Origin: Orbaceae bacterium BiB
Lineage (GTDB): Bacteria; Pseudomonadota; Gammaproteobacteria; Enterobacterales; Orbaceae
NCBI GenBank assembly: GCA_036251205.1
Contig: CP133958.1
Span: forward strand, 992,001-1,056,000
Direction: 5' to 3'
DNA length: 64,000 nt
Shown here: positions 29,251-38,074 of the stretch, piece after piece
How the letters are laid out: the number at the start of each line of letters is the position of its first letter
How positions within the stretch are numbered: position 1 is the stretch's first letter
Notes under the pieces: generated by a model
The model's input: only the letters and a program-made list of their open reading frames with translations
What the model was told of the DNA's origin: nothing
The model's database searches: none
Position numbers and translations under genes: made by a program

Positions 29251-29357
29251 CTCTTATTACTAAAGCGTAATTTAGTGATCCAAATAATCAGTAATAAAAT
29301 AATAACGACGCCAATAGACGTAATAATAATCTCAAATAGATTAAACGGGATTGCCAT
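29251..29357 (-). pseudogene. Truncated membrane-protein gene downstream of epmA
   Basis: On the minus strand an ATG overlaps the epmA stop (TAATG). The first 35 residues form one membrane helix (FEIIITSIGVVIILLLIIW) and a basic end. The frame then runs antisense through the gene at 28975 and is not credible further. It is best read as the 5' stub of a chromosomal gene cut by the ICE junction. What the full gene was I cannot say. Confidence 0.45.
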
Positions 29358-30344
29358 TAAGCATTCTCCAAATTAAAACTCATCACTTGGCTGATCGTGG
29401 ATTGTTCTAGTGCTAACATGATGAGGCGATCGAGCCCCAACGCAACACCTGAACAGTCTGGCAACCCAGCGTCCATGGCGGATAATAAATATTCATCAAT
29501 AACTTGAGCCGGTAAACCTTTGGCTAATCTTTTTTGATTATCACGTTCAAAACGCGCTCTTTGTTCTTTGGCACTTGTTAACTCTTTAAAACCATTTGCC
29601 AACTCAACACCTTTATAATAAAACTCAAATCACCTTGCTGTGCGGTGATCTTCGCAGTTGATCTCGGCTAATGCAGCTTGAGATGCAGGGAAGTGATAAA
29701 CGACAGTCGGCTTCTCTTTGCCAATATGTGGTTCAATTCCAAAAGTAAATAGAAATTGTAATAAGGTATCTAGGTCAATATCTTGAGTATCAAAGCCTAG
29801 ATCTAATTTTTCAACAATATTAATGAGTACTTCCGGACTTGCATCAAGAGGATCAACATCTATATATTTTAAGAAAACATTTTGGTAACTGATATATTCA
29901 GCAGGCTCAGTATCTAAAATCTGCTGTAATAGGTCATCAACTTCATTGATCATTTGCATCATATCAAACTGTATTCGATACCACTCAACCATCGTAAACT
30001 CAGGATTATGGTACCGACTCACTTCCTCATGATTACGGAAGCATTTACAAATTTGGTAGATAGGTCCACTACCGGCAGCGATAAGCCGTTTCATGTGATA
30101 TTCCGGGCTGGTGATTAAAGATAACTTTTGCCCTTGTTGTAAATCGATAATACCTGGTTTAGTAAATATCGTTTGAAATGAACTTAGTTGTACATCAGTC
30201 ACCGCTGCTTGACTTAGGATTGGAGTTTCCACTTCAAGAATACAACGATCAGCAAAAAATGCCCGAACTTGTTTCATGATGTTAGCACGCTTTAACAGTA
30301 AATCAATTGAAGGCTGTTGGTTACCAATTCTCAGGGGTTATCAT
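29357..30344 (-). pseudogene. epmA: EF-P beta-lysine ligase, inactivated by three lesions
   Basis: EpmA (YjeA/GenX/PoxA) is a LysRS-like enzyme that attaches beta-lysine to elongation factor P. The body is well preserved: [80 protein letters not shown] and [16 protein letters not shown]. Lesions: codon 8 is TAA where Gln is expected (PENW-stop-PTA); one extra T about four codons later shifts the frame before [11 protein letters not shown]; and a TGA near 29630 replaces Arg in the segment before FEFYYKG. It is a clear pseudogene unless another copy exists elsewhere. Confidence 0.9.
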
Positions 30345-30724
30345 AGATATACTCTTTGCCAATAAAAATGGCTATCTTAGTCATAAAAGGAGTAGTTTAA
30401 TGAAATAAGAGCAAGAATAAAAGGTAAGATTTAAGACTGATTAAAAATCAATATGTTAATTTAATTGCTAACTGGTATCCTTTTTAATCAAGAATTGTTA
30501 TTGAATTCAAGATATTAAAAAATAGAAGATAATGAACATCAATAAACCGATATAAGCCAGCCTAGAAGTATTCATTGATTAATAAATATAATTCGGGTAC
30601 TACAGAAACGTTAGGAAATATAAGGCAAAAATTATTGATTGATAATTATTGTGTCAGTTATACTGTTAAGCGTAAAATTTTTTTAAATAACAATATAAGA
30701 AAATGCAAATAGGGAATAAGAATA
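30345..30724. other. Intergenic region between epmA remnant and the WG-repeat operon
   Basis: About 380 bases, AT-rich. I see no gene, hairpin with T-run or repeat. The 3' part must contain the promoter of the operon that begins at 30725. Confidence 0.5.
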
Positions 30725-32752
30725 GTGAAAAACGGATTACGGTGTTCATTTAGTTTTATCATTGGTTTTAGTCTATTTACTGCAATGGCAAGTTATGCCA
30801 GTCAAACAGATTTCTTGATATCTTATAATAGTGAATTGTTTGATTTACAGGGTAATGTGATTATGTCCAATGAAACGAGTTACAACAAGATTACCTATAC
30901 CGATGATTATTGGATTGTTGAATCACAAATAGATATCCCATTTGGTAATGTAAGAGAAGCTAAAGATTTTGCCTCTTCGTTTACTAAAACCGGTAACATA
31001 CTAAACTTTAAAATAGCAGGAAATCTCACTTATTTAGGCGCAGATCGACTAGCTTATTATTATAAGGATACCAGATTATCGGTTTTGATTGATACCGATG
31101 GTAATCTGATTAGTCCAGCAGGTAGCTATTTTAATACAATTGAACCGTTTATTAATGGTGTTGCTAGAGTCACTCAAGGTAATGAGACAAAATACGTGAA
31201 TTTACAAGGTGAGTTTGTTGATGAACCTGCTATTAATGTGGCTCCGAGTAACCCTCTGATCGATTTAACAGCTTGTAAAGCGATTACGTTAAACTCTCTC
31301 TTTTTGTGTCTCAAAGATAAACAATATACATTGGTGAATCTCAATAGCAATACAACAATACCGTTAGAAAATTCCCCGTATTTACCTAATTATTATGGTA
31401 TTAAAAAACTGTATTCAGATAAATTTTGGCTTAGGAATAATGTGGATGGTTATTCCATTTATCAGTTATATGATTCTGATGGCCATATCCTAAATGAAAA
31501 TCAATTTATAGATGTAAAGCCTTTTTTTGATCAGTATGGCTGGGTGAAAGCAAAGCAGGATGGTGCTTACCAATTGATAGATACTCAAGGTAAACTCGTT
31601 GGTGATCAATATTACTCTATTGATATCAAGCTATTTGGTCGTAATGCTATTACCTATGCCGAAAAAGTTGTTCCTATTGATGAATATGATAACAAGTATT
31701 TTCGATCCATCATTGATAGTAATGGTACCGTTCTTTTTTATGAGGACGAGGTGAGCGAGTGGGAGGGTATTGCATGTAGCGAAAATATAAGAGTATTAAA
31801 AAATAACCAGCATCAAATTGTCTGGCCGCAAGATATGACAAAAGCATGTATGCTTGCCAATTATACTAATTCTCCGGTTGTGCGTTTTATACCATACGGT
31901 GATGAAAAGAAACAAATCGATAATTATCCGGCCATTTCAACCAAGCAAGTATTATCCCTTGCCGATGACATTTTATCGGAACGTGCCAAACAAGTTATTT
32001 CCCGAAGAAATGATTTGGATTTTTATGATTCAAGTCAATATATCACCGGCCCAGCAGTGGTATCGATTGGTGATATTGCGCAACTCAACCTCCCTAAAGG
32101 CTATATTTACGTGAATACTTATCATCCACGGTCCGCTTGTTCGCAATATATTATGCCGGCTTACACTAATTTGGGCAAAATTTGCCTATCAGTCTATCAT
32201 TCCGGGCATATTAATTTAGCTGAGCAGAAGACCATTTTTGATCAAGAACAGCAACGTAAAAAAACGAATGAAGTTGAGTTTCGGATCAAACCTGAAATCG
32301 ATTTAACCACGAATACAATGAAATTTGCTTATTTTTATCACATTTATAACGATGAAGCTGCGGGTTATTATCGGTTAAAAGAACTTAAATTTGATACCCA
32401 ATGGGATATGATTAAATTCGCCAATGATCATCTGATTTTACTCACTAGCGGTAGTTGGCGTGATGCTCAGTTAGCCTGGCAGCAAATGGACTCGGTCAAT
32501 TGGGCTGAGTTAATCGAGATAAAACCCCCTTATCAATATGATCAAAAAACCAATTATGCTTGTAGCTCGTTACCATTACAAGACTCGACATTATCTCGTG
32601 CAAATTACGATTTTCTCAGTGAAAATACCTGTTTTCCACTACCATTAACGTCTTTTTTAGATAATAAGCAATACGTTAGCCATGATTTAAAATGGATATT
32701 TGCTACTCTAAATAAAGGCCAATTATATACTTATTCTTACGATCTTAAATAA
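30725..32752 (+). CDS. Secreted WG-repeat protein
   Basis: A 675-residue exported protein with a signal peptide ending YAS. The N-terminal 330 residues contain WG-type beta repeats of the form LIDTDGNLI...F..GVARV (also LYDSDGHIL..F...GWVKAK and LIDTQGKLV). The C-terminal half is of unknown type. Start GTG at 30725 with AGGGA upstream. It is the first gene of a tight operon with a lipoprotein (2-base gap) and a Sel1-repeat protein. The role is unknown; WG and Sel1 repeats usually mediate protein contacts. Confidence 0.75.
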   Translation: MKNGLRCSFSFIIGFSLFTAMASYASQTDFLISYNSELFDLQGNVIMSNETSYNKITYTDDYWIVESQIDIPFGNVREAKDFASSFTKTGNILNFKIAGNLTYLGADRLAYYYKDTRLSVLIDTDGNLISPAGSYFNTIEPFINGVARVTQGNETKYVNLQGEFVDEPAINVAPSNPLIDLTACKAITLNSLFLCLKDKQYTLVNLNSNTTIPLENSPYLPNYYGIKKLYSDKFWLRNNVDGYSIYQLYDSDGHILNENQFIDVKPFFDQYGWVKAKQDGAYQLIDTQGKLVGDQYYSIDIKLFGRNAITYAEKVVPIDEYDNKYFRSIIDSNGTVLFYEDEVSEWEGIACSENIRVLKNNQHQIVWPQDMTKACMLANYTNSPVVRFIPYGDEKKQIDNYPAISTKQVLSLADDILSERAKQVISRRNDLDFYDSSQYITGPAVVSIGDIAQLNLPKGYIYVNTYHPRSACSQYIMPAYTNLGKICLSVYHSGHINLAEQKTIFDQEQQRKKTNEVEFRIKPEIDLTTNTMKFAYFYHIYNDEAAGYYRLKELKFDTQWDMIKFANDHLILLTSGSWRDAQLAWQQMDSVNWAELIEIKPPYQYDQKTNYACSSLPLQDSTLSRANYDFLSENTCFPLPLTSFLDNKQYVSHDLKWIFATLNKGQLYTYSYDLK

Positions 32753-32762
32753 GATGATAATC

Positions 32763-33407
32763 ATGAAAAATTTATTAAAATGTTTTCGTTATAGCTTAGT
32801 AATGACTTCACTATTGATCGTCAGCGGTTGTGGTGAAAAACAACCCGAAGTCAATTGGCAGCAAGAAATTCAAAAGCGGTTTGATATCCTTAATCAAATG
32901 GCGGGCGGGGTGGAATGCATTGCTTTAAAGGGGATTGAAGATTTTCCTTATCGTGAGAGGGTTGAATATATTTCTGACTATGCTCGCTCAACCTTCGAAA
33001 GCCTCATTAATATTGATCTATTGAGTAATAAATTGGAAGATGAGCCTAATCCATATAATAAAGTGACAACCATCAAAGTATCTCAATATGATCTAACTGA
33101 TTTAGGTCGGCAATATTTTAAAAAATGGTCGCAATTGGGCTACTCTGGTTTCTGTTTTGGTAAGATTACGGTCACTGATATTGTATCGGTGAGTCGAAGC
33201 CAACTACAAGAATACGTCATTAATTACAATTATACTGTTGAGCATGTGCCTAACGGTATTGAGGCATTACTCACGTCTAACTCCTCTTACATTAAACCAG
33301 AGGTAAAAAACAGAAGCATAACTTTCAGCTTTGATGATAATGAGCGTTTATACAGTCGATTAGGTAGCTCGTTAATTGTGCATAAACCGCTCGGTGATGA
33401 TGAGTAA
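32763..33407 (+). CDS. Lipoprotein related to the T6SS-locus lipoproteins
   Basis: A 214-residue lipoprotein with lipobox VSGC (Cys about residue 23). ATG at 32763 is preferred; an ATG at 32754 adds three residues. It shares an ordered set of features with the immunity-candidate lipoproteins at 13076-15791: a single Cys near GVECIAL (they have DAYCLYV), then YDLTDLGRQYFKKW (they have YSLTEEGKRYYK), then FCFGKITVTDIV (they have FCFGRREILEVT) and a following beta-rich end. It looks like a distant relative in a different operon. Its stop overlaps the next ATG. Confidence 0.75.
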   Translation: MKNLLKCFRYSLVMTSLLIVSGCGEKQPEVNWQQEIQKRFDILNQMAGGVECIALKGIEDFPYRERVEYISDYARSTFESLINIDLLSNKLEDEPNPYNKVTTIKVSQYDLTDLGRQYFKKWSQLGYSGFCFGKITVTDIVSVSRSQLQEYVINYNYTVEHVPNGIEALLTSNSSYIKPEVKNRSITFSFDDNERLYSRLGSSLIVHKPLGDDE

Positions 33408-35968
33408 TGAAAAAATTAACTCTTTTATTATGGTTTGCTATTGCTCCGGCGTTTGGTGATATTAGTCAAGATGTTTGGTGGAAAGCTCATAAACAAAATA
33501 ACAGTGTTGCGCAGTATATTGTCGCCGAGGCTTATCACCCTAATCTGGGCAAAGAGGATGGTTGGTATTGTGAAGAGGGCAATTTTTATCTTGATTTACG
33601 AGACAAAAGGGGTGAGTGTAAACCAAAATCAGCCGAAAAATATATAGAGTGGCTGACTAAATCAGCCAATAACGGCTATCCAATAGCGCAAACTACCTTA
33701 GGTATAGAATTTATGCAAGGTAAATTGACCAGTAAAGATATGACTAAAGCTATTTATTGGTTAGAAAAAGCTGCAGGACCAGTGCCTAAAAACGTTTCAT
33801 TTTCGGTAGGTGAAGGCACCTTGTGGTTAGCAGATAGTATAGAACTGGGTATTGGTGAGGCGCAATACAATCTAGCGATAATTTATGAAGAGGGTTTAAG
33901 TGGTAAGCCAGATTATAATAAAGCAGTTTCTTACTATCAAAAAGCTTGTCAAAGTAAAGATCTGGGTTATACCGGGCTGGCACAATATAAATTAGCAAAT
34001 TTATATAAAGATAAAATCAAAGATCCACAAAAAGCACTATTTTGGTTAGAACAAACAGCGATTAAAGCCGGCTCTACAGGTATCGATAATAAAGATATTA
34101 ATACTATCCTTAATGTACCGCTGAAAGTTGTTAACTATTATTTGTCTGGTGGACAAATTGATGGCACGCTAACGGACAATATTGATTATTTACGCGCTGC
34201 AGATCGATTATTGCATCTAGTTGATCGCAGCAGTTTGCCTGTGACTGATCGGGTTGAGGCTAATTTTTTATTAGCTTGGCTGTATTTAACCGGTAAAGGG
34301 GTTGAACAAGAACCTGCTACCGCAGCCAGCTATTATGTCAAAGGTCTTGAACTACTTTATCAACAAGGTAAACATTCGACGTTTAATTTAATCGGGGATC
34401 CATTACAAAATGAGTTACTTAATACCGTGATTACTCCCGCTTTTATCGGTAAAATGGATATTACCCAAGCTTCTCAAGTTATTACACAGATTTTTGAACA
34501 CTCTTCAACACAAGAACAGCAATTTTTAACTGAATTTATTCGCTTAATCGATGGTATGGACATTAACAGCGATCAAGCAAATGTATTAAAATTACAATTG
34601 GTTTTACTGGCAAAACATCATAACTTTGCCATTGGTCACTATATGTTTGCAAAGCTTGGGATGAGACTTTATCGTGATGTTCCTCCTTATAAAGATGAAA
34701 ACTTTGCCAGCGATATGGAGCAGTCTTATTTCACGGCGTTATCGTTAGATCCTGATAATCCAAACATACTTTATGATATCGCGGTGCTTGATGAGTTTTT
34801 GTTGCAGGATGTCAATAAAGCACTACCCTATTATCAAAAGGCCAGTGAATTATCACATAAAGAAGCAACTTATCGTTTGGGGGTGCTTTATTATTTAGGT
34901 AAAGGGGTTGATCAAGACTATAAAAAAACCTGGCAACTACTCAATACCTCAGCTAAGTTAGGCTTTCAAGCTGCTTCGAATTTTACCATCAGCATTACTA
35001 CCAGCCATCCTGATGCTGAGTGGTTAAAAGAGCAATATCTAGCGGCAGATCAATCTTATCGTTCACCTGCGGTGGTGGTGGATGGGGTTGATTGGTTAAC
35101 ATTGAAAATGGAGAAAATTGCCAGTCCTGCATTGAATTATCACTATTTTAAACGGCAGTCTACTAGCGATAAGTTTGATTCTTACTCATATTGTCAAGCG
35201 GCTAAAATCTATGCTGATAGTGGTGACCAAGCGACCCAAAAACGCTTTCTTGATTTAGTTAAACGGGGTGAATATTATTGCCGGCCAAGTGATGAACAGT
35301 TCAATGCCTGGCTTGCCAATACAGATGATGCGGAATTAGATAAACTTTATCTTACCGCATTATTCTATGACATCACTAACCGTGAGCAACAAAAAAATGT
35401 TTTAATGCAAAAGCTGATTAAACAAGATTATGCCAAGGCTTATGTTTATGTTGCTGCTCGGCTAAATCCTAATAAAAAGGAAAACCAAAGTGTGATAAAA
35501 ACGTATTTTGGCAAGGCTCTTAAACAAGGTAATGTCGATGCTGCTCGATTGTTAATGGACTATTACAGTGAACGTTATTGGAATGATAAAAATACCACTA
35601 ATGATCCTTATCAATATCAAAAATTCACCTTAATTCGTAATGATTTGGCTGGTTATTATCAAGTTGCACGGCCACATGACTATAAGCAAAAAGAGTACAG
35701 CAAATATGTTTACCATCCTCAACTATCGAAAGCTGAGATATTTAAAATATGGCGTGAAGTGGCTCAAATGCATGAGCTAGGTAATGAGTTACCGAAAAAC
35801 TTAGCGTTAGCTTATGTTTGGTACAGTCTATTAAATGATAATAACCAGCCTGACGTGCAAGATAAAATTGAATCAATCAAAACACAGCTTACAGTGGACC
35901 AATTACAACAAGCCGATGAAAGTTTGGCTTGTTATCGTGATGCTTATCGTTTTTATCTGATTAGTTAA
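33407..35968 (+). CDS. Secreted Sel1-repeat protein
   Basis: An 853-residue exported protein with a signal peptide ending APAFG. It has many Sel1-like helical repeats: AKWLTKSANNGYPIAQTTLG form, KAIYWLEKAAG, GEAQYNLAIIYEEGL, KAVSYYQKACQ, AQYKLANLY, KALPYYQKASELSHKEATYRLGVLYYLGKGV, and a final NLALAYVWYSLL unit. Sel1 proteins serve as scaffolds. ATG overlaps the upstream stop (TAATG), so translation is coupled to the lipoprotein. Confidence 0.88.
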   Translation: MKKLTLLLWFAIAPAFGDISQDVWWKAHKQNNSVAQYIVAEAYHPNLGKEDGWYCEEGNFYLDLRDKRGECKPKSAEKYIEWLTKSANNGYPIAQTTLGIEFMQGKLTSKDMTKAIYWLEKAAGPVPKNVSFSVGEGTLWLADSIELGIGEAQYNLAIIYEEGLSGKPDYNKAVSYYQKACQSKDLGYTGLAQYKLANLYKDKIKDPQKALFWLEQTAIKAGSTGIDNKDINTILNVPLKVVNYYLSGGQIDGTLTDNIDYLRAADRLLHLVDRSSLPVTDRVEANFLLAWLYLTGKGVEQEPATAASYYVKGLELLYQQGKHSTFNLIGDPLQNELLNTVITPAFIGKMDITQASQVITQIFEHSSTQEQQFLTEFIRLIDGMDINSDQANVLKLQLVLLAKHHNFAIGHYMFAKLGMRLYRDVPPYKDENFASDMEQSYFTALSLDPDNPNILYDIAVLDEFLLQDVNKALPYYQKASELSHKEATYRLGVLYYLGKGVDQDYKKTWQLLNTSAKLGFQAASNFTISITTSHPDAEWLKEQYLAADQSYRSPAVVVDGVDWLTLKMEKIASPALNYHYFKRQSTSDKFDSYSYCQAAKIYADSGDQATQKRFLDLVKRGEYYCRPSDEQFNAWLANTDDAELDKLYLTALFYDITNREQQKNVLMQKLIKQDYAKAYVYVAARLNPNKKENQSVIKTYFGKALKQGNVDAARLLMDYYSERYWNDKNTTNDPYQYQKFTLIRNDLAGYYQVARPHDYKQKEYSKYVYHPQLSKAEIFKIWREVAQMHELGNELPKNLALAYVWYSLLNDNNQPDVQDKIESIKTQLTVDQLQQADESLACYRDAYRFYLIS

Positions 35969-36023
35969 CCTTTTGAAGTTAAATCATTTGAGACAAAATA
36001 ATAAAGTTTAAATAGAGGGTAAT

Positions 36024-36338
36024 GTGACAGAATTAATACAGCCAACAGACAAAAAAAGATTGCCTATTTTCAAGTTGGGATTGTTGATAATGTTAATCGT
36101 ATTGGTTGGAATAATTGGGGTATTCTATTTATATGAAACCAAAACCAAGCAAACCAGCTTAGTGCAAGTAATAACTGAATTTTATGTTGATAAAAACACT
36201 AATTATCGTAACTATTTTGGCTGTGTGACTCAGGCGATGAGCGGTAAAACAAAGTACAGCTTTGAATATTCAACGGAAACAGAAGAGAGTAAACAAAAAA
36301 TTAGAGAGAATTGTATTCCTATATCTGCTATCAAATAG
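36024..36338 (+). CDS. Small single-pass membrane protein
   Basis: A 104-residue protein with one membrane helix (LGLLIMLIVLVGIIGVFYLY) at about 18-38 and a small extracytoplasmic domain with two cysteines. Start GTG at 36024 with AGAGGG upstream. It is the last gene of the WG-repeat/lipoprotein/Sel1 operon, 55 bases after the Sel1 gene. Family unknown. Confidence 0.6.
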   Translation: MTELIQPTDKKRLPIFKLGLLIMLIVLVGIIGVFYLYETKTKQTSLVQVITEFYVDKNTNYRNYFGCVTQAMSGKTKYSFEYSTETEESKQKIRENCIPISAIK

Positions 36339-36543
36339 TTTTGCTTATCTTAGATTTCAATATTAAGTGTAAACCAAGTCAGTAAAAGGCTTAATAAAGT
36401 GTTTTGTATCGCAGTAAATAAACGGTAAATATGTAAAATGACAATTAATTTTACGTATTAAGTCGCAAAATAGTGATTATTTTTAACATACACGTAATGT
36501 ATTTGATATTGTCTACATATCATCTATTTATTGTGTTTATGTT

Positions 36544-37068
36544 ATGAATTCATTTGGGTTTTCACTTTTAGAGTTATTGATTGTTATTGCGATTAGTGCA
36601 ATTCTCGCTTCGATAGGTGTCAGTAGTTGGCGAGATATTCAGTTGCGTAGTGAGTTATCTGGTACAACATTTGAACTTATCGCTTTTTTAAATGAAGTTA
36701 AAGTTAATGCCAATATTCACAATATAAACCATTTTGTATATTTATTACAAAATGGGGCGAGTAATTGGTGTTTGGCTGTAACGCTTAAAAATAAACCTAC
36801 AGATTGCCAAACGAAGTTCCAATTTATATCGACTAACAACATTGAAATAAGCGGATTAACCACTCAATCGACATTAATATTTTATGGTCAGCGAAGCATG
36901 GCCCAAGCCACAACAATACGATTAAAAAATAGTATTGGTGAAAGCAGAATCATTGTTTCAAACAAAGGACGGGTTCGTTATTGCAGCTATAACACCTACT
37001 TAACCTCAGTTTCGTTTAAGGAAAAAAAAAAGGGAACTATTCATCTGAACACGGATCAAATTGAATAA
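36544..37068 (+). CDS. Type IV pilin-like/pseudopilin protein (GspH/FimT type)
   Basis: A 174-residue prepilin-like protein. It has a very short leader before the N-methylation motif GFSLLELLIVIAISAILASIG, cleaved after Gly by a prepilin peptidase, and a GspH-like globular part with two cysteine pairs. The last 20 residues (from FKEKKKGT) are basic and unusual and adjoin an IS982-type fragment, so the true C-terminus may have been altered by the insertion. It stands alone; no other pilus genes are near. Confidence 0.75.
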   Translation: MNSFGFSLLELLIVIAISAILASIGVSSWRDIQLRSELSGTTFELIAFLNEVKVNANIHNINHFVYLLQNGASNWCLAVTLKNKPTDCQTKFQFISTNNIEISGLTTQSTLIFYGQRSMAQATTIRLKNSIGESRIIVSNKGRVRYCSYNTYLTSVSFKEKKKGTIHLNTDQIE

Positions 37069-37098
37069 CGACAAACAAATTAATCCCAAAGTACTCAG

Positions 37099-37374
37099 AT
37101 GAATGAGGATAAAATAACGTCAATTTTTGTCGATGTCGATGATTTTTGCCAATCAATACTCAAAAATTGGTATGAATATCAAAAAAGAGTCCACCATCGA
37201 AAGCGTATTCGCCATCAACAGCTCACAGAAAGTGAAATCATCACCATCATGCTACTTTTCCATTTGTCACATTACCGCAATTTTAAACAATTTTATCTGT
37301 TATCGATTAAAAGCAGTTTATCTGAATTCTTCCCAAGTGCGATGAGTTATCCTCGAATGGTGATTGTGTACTAG
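37099..37374 (+). pseudogene. IS982-family transposase, N-terminal fragment
   Basis: 91 codons matching the start of IS982 transposases: KITSIFVDVDDFCQSI, RHQQLTESEIITIMLLFH, HYRNFKQFYLL and AMSYPRM. The catalytic DDE domain is absent; the frame ends abruptly after SYPRMVIVY. A remnant of a mobile element marking the junction between the chromosome-like segment and the second ICE block. Confidence 0.8.
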
Positions 37375-37429
37375 CTCAAACCTGAACTGACAGTCAGCTC
37401 TATGCCAAAAGCGGATTCCTAAGGTTTCA

Positions 37430-37726
37430 TTATCTAACATTATCTAGAATTGATTTGAATAATTCAATAGTTCTCCAGATATCATCATGTGTATCGCCAT
37501 CCCAATCAGGAAGTGTGGCTAACTCAGCTTTGAGCTCTTTTATCAAGATATGTGCATCGGCAATTTCATCCTTTCGACACTTTGATGCTATACGAGATAT
37601 CGCTTTCGAAGAGAGATTGGAGTAAGGTGATAACTTGGAGCGCTCTGTTGCAATTAATTTTTGTAATTTACGCATATGATCTATATTTCCAGAGTACTGG
37701 GTAGGGTAGTGAAGGTTATGTTGCAT
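37430..37726 (-). CDS. Small helical protein of unknown function
   Basis: A 98-residue, mostly helical and charged protein, without signal or membrane segment. ATG at 37726 with AGGATGG upstream. It ends with DDIWRTIELFKSILDNVR. It lies alone between the IS982 fragment and the ICE helicase; it does not carry an ICE leader in front. Family not recognised. Confidence 0.5.
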   Translation of the reverse strand: MQHNLHYPTQYSGNIDHMRKLQKLIATERSKLSPYSNLSSKAISRIASKCRKDEIADAHILIKELKAELATLPDWDGDTHDDIWRTIELFKSILDNVR

Positions 37727-38074
37727 GATAATCCATCCTAAATCAATAGGTTAAGGAAAATTATGAATATCTATCCATCGATCCTTCGGGATAACAGTCC
37801 ATAATTAAATCTCTACATAACAAAAGATTTGATTGAGTTATGTCTGCGAAAACTATCAGTTAGAGTCTGAGCTAATACATTTCAGTCATTTGTATTTTTA
37901 ACTATCATCTAGATTCAATAATGATGACATTTTTCTATTTATTGCAGCTCTTTTTAATCCTTTGTCGTTAATTTTAATTATTATAGCAATCTCGATTAAT
38001 CTACGTTCAAGTAAAAAATAGTATATGTAAATAAAAAAAAGACTCGATGAATAATCATCAAGTCTTTTTTATTG
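37727..38074. terminator. Intergenic region ending in a bidirectional terminator
   Basis: No gene seen in about 350 bases. At 38033-38070 a stem GACTCGATGA/TCATCAAGTC is flanked by A-run and T-run (about 7-8 bases each), a good bidirectional terminator for the helicase gene whose stop is at 38075. Confidence 0.65.
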
